Of a stretch of 15,404 bases of DNA, positions 14,875 to 15,404 are shown one piece after another. Positions within the stretch are counted from its first letter, which is position 1. Each line of letters opens with the position of its first letter. Made by a program: the position numbers and the translations under genes. The DNA is from Wenzhouxiangella sp. (GTDB lineage: Bacteria > Pseudomonadota > Gammaproteobacteria > Xanthomonadales > Wenzhouxiangellaceae), in NCBI GenBank assembly GCA_018400355.1, contig JAGYMV010000012.1:1-15404 (forward strand), read 5' to 3'. Under the pieces are notes generated by a model that was not told the origin of the DNA, did not search any database, and worked only from the letters and a program-made list of their open reading frames with translations.

Positions 14875-15404
14875 GCCAGCCCCTGCAGTCGGTCTTCCAG
14901 TGCCGCTAGAATGTCAGCCTGAACGTCCGAGAGACTCTGGGCCGCATCGATCACACAAAACCGCTCTGGCTCCTTCGCTGCTTGTTCCAGATATCCTTGG
15001 CGCACACGCTCAAAGAAAGCCTGCTCAGCCAATTCAAACCGATTGAGTTGGTCACCCCGCTGACCGACCCGCTCCATCCCCAATGCGACGGGTATATCCA
15101 GCAACAGCGTCAAATCAGGCGACAAATCCCCATGGACCACCTCTGCCAGCAAATCAACCCGCTCCAGACCCAGCTCTCGACCGGCCCCTTGATACGCCCG
15201 ACTGGCATCGGTGAAACGGTCGCACACCACATCTTGACCCTTGGCTAAGGCGGGCCGAATCAATCGATCCAGATTCTCTGAGCGGGCAGCGAACATCAGC
15301 AACAACTCAGTGGTCGGTGACATCGCTTTAACTTCTGGGTCCAACAACACAGCTCGGATCCGCTCTGCCAATGGTGTCCCACCTGGCTCCCGGGTCATCA
15401 CCAC
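14871..15404 (-). CDS. tmk: Thymidylate kinase, C-terminal part (5' end outside window)
   Basis: Tmk phosphorylates dTMP to dTDP in the dTTP pathway. The window holds the last 177 residues; the P-loop and roughly the first 30-35 residues lie beyond 15404. The visible part begins at VVMTREPGGTPLAERIR, which matches the dTMP-binding REPGG segment, and continues with FAARSENL, the DRFTDASRAYQGAGR motif that replaces DRY (dTMP and magnesium binding), LLLDIPVALGMERV, and the arginine-bearing lid RGDQLNRFE. The GTG and ATG codons at the window edge are internal codons, not starts. The TGA stop overlaps the holB GTG start. Confidence 0.95.
   Translation of the reverse strand: MVMTREPGGTPLAERIRAVLLDPEVKAMSPTTELLLMFAARSENLDRLIRPALAKGQDVVCDRFTDASRAYQGAGRELGLERVDLLAEVVHGDLSPDLTLLLDIPVALGMERVGQRGDQLNRFELAEQAFFERVRQGYLEQAAKEPERFCVIDAAQSLSDVQADILAALEDRLQGLA

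Noticed and set aside
15396..15404. GTG/ATG codons at the right edge as a tmk start
   Set aside because: They lie inside the conserved VxTREPGG segment; the P-loop must precede them outside the window.
1..15404. Mobile elements, CRISPR arrays, tRNA or rRNA genes, defence or toxin-antitoxin genes
   Set aside because: No direct-repeat array, transposase, integrase, cloverleaf or rRNA-like stretch was seen; all long frames belong to identified chromosomal genes.

Overview
The window carries ordinary chromosomal genes of an aerobic, heterotrophic proteobacterium, most likely a gammaproteobacterium. The basis is the kind of protein encoded (DUF2244 next to an aa3-type cytochrome oxidase operon with CtaG, a FadD of E. 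coli length, a tmk-holB pair with a GTGA overlap) and an estimated GC content in the low to mid 50s. The species cannot be named from the sequence. I see no rRNA, tRNA, CRISPR array, insertion sequence or phage gene. Coding density is very high and no gap exceeds 300 bases.

Layout. From 1 to 1833 (minus) lies the N-terminal 611 codons of a PutA proline dehydrogenase that has no ribbon-helix-helix DNA-binding domain. A 197-base divergent gap with a 24-base dyad follows. From 2031 to 7777 (plus) runs a compact cytochrome c oxidase operon: DUF2244 membrane protein, coxB, ctaD, a 43-residue single-span protein that is easily missed, ctaG, coxC, then an AI-2E/PerM-type membrane protein whose ribosome binding site overlaps the coxC stop. 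At 7798-9705 (minus) is a fusion of a glutamate-cysteine-ligase-like (GCS2) domain to a C-terminal pair of CBS domains. Divergent from it is fadD (9886-11568, plus), which converges on dinB (11659-12708, minus). Only 35 bases from dinB, divergently, lies a class V PLP enzyme (12744-13898, plus). It converges on holB (13903-14874, minus), which overlaps the 3' end of tmk; tmk runs off the right edge.

How the parts work together. The oxidase block supplies the three core subunits (I, II, III), the CuB-insertion chaperone CtaG and a small assembly-type membrane protein, with stop/start overlaps (ATGA) linking ctaD, the small gene and ctaG. Heme A synthesis genes (ctaA, ctaB), SURF1 and Sco are not in the window, although related operons often carry them downstream of coxC. 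PutA and FadD feed electrons to aerobic respiration from proline and fatty acids. HolB, Tmk and DinB belong to DNA replication, dTTP supply and translesion synthesis.

No clearly new multi-gene system is visible. The observations most worth following are the GCS2-CBS fusion, the dyad in front of the RHH-less putA, the small gene inside the oxidase operon, the AI-2E gene joined to that operon, and a dinB whose stop codon falls just before what looks like a relic clamp-binding tail.
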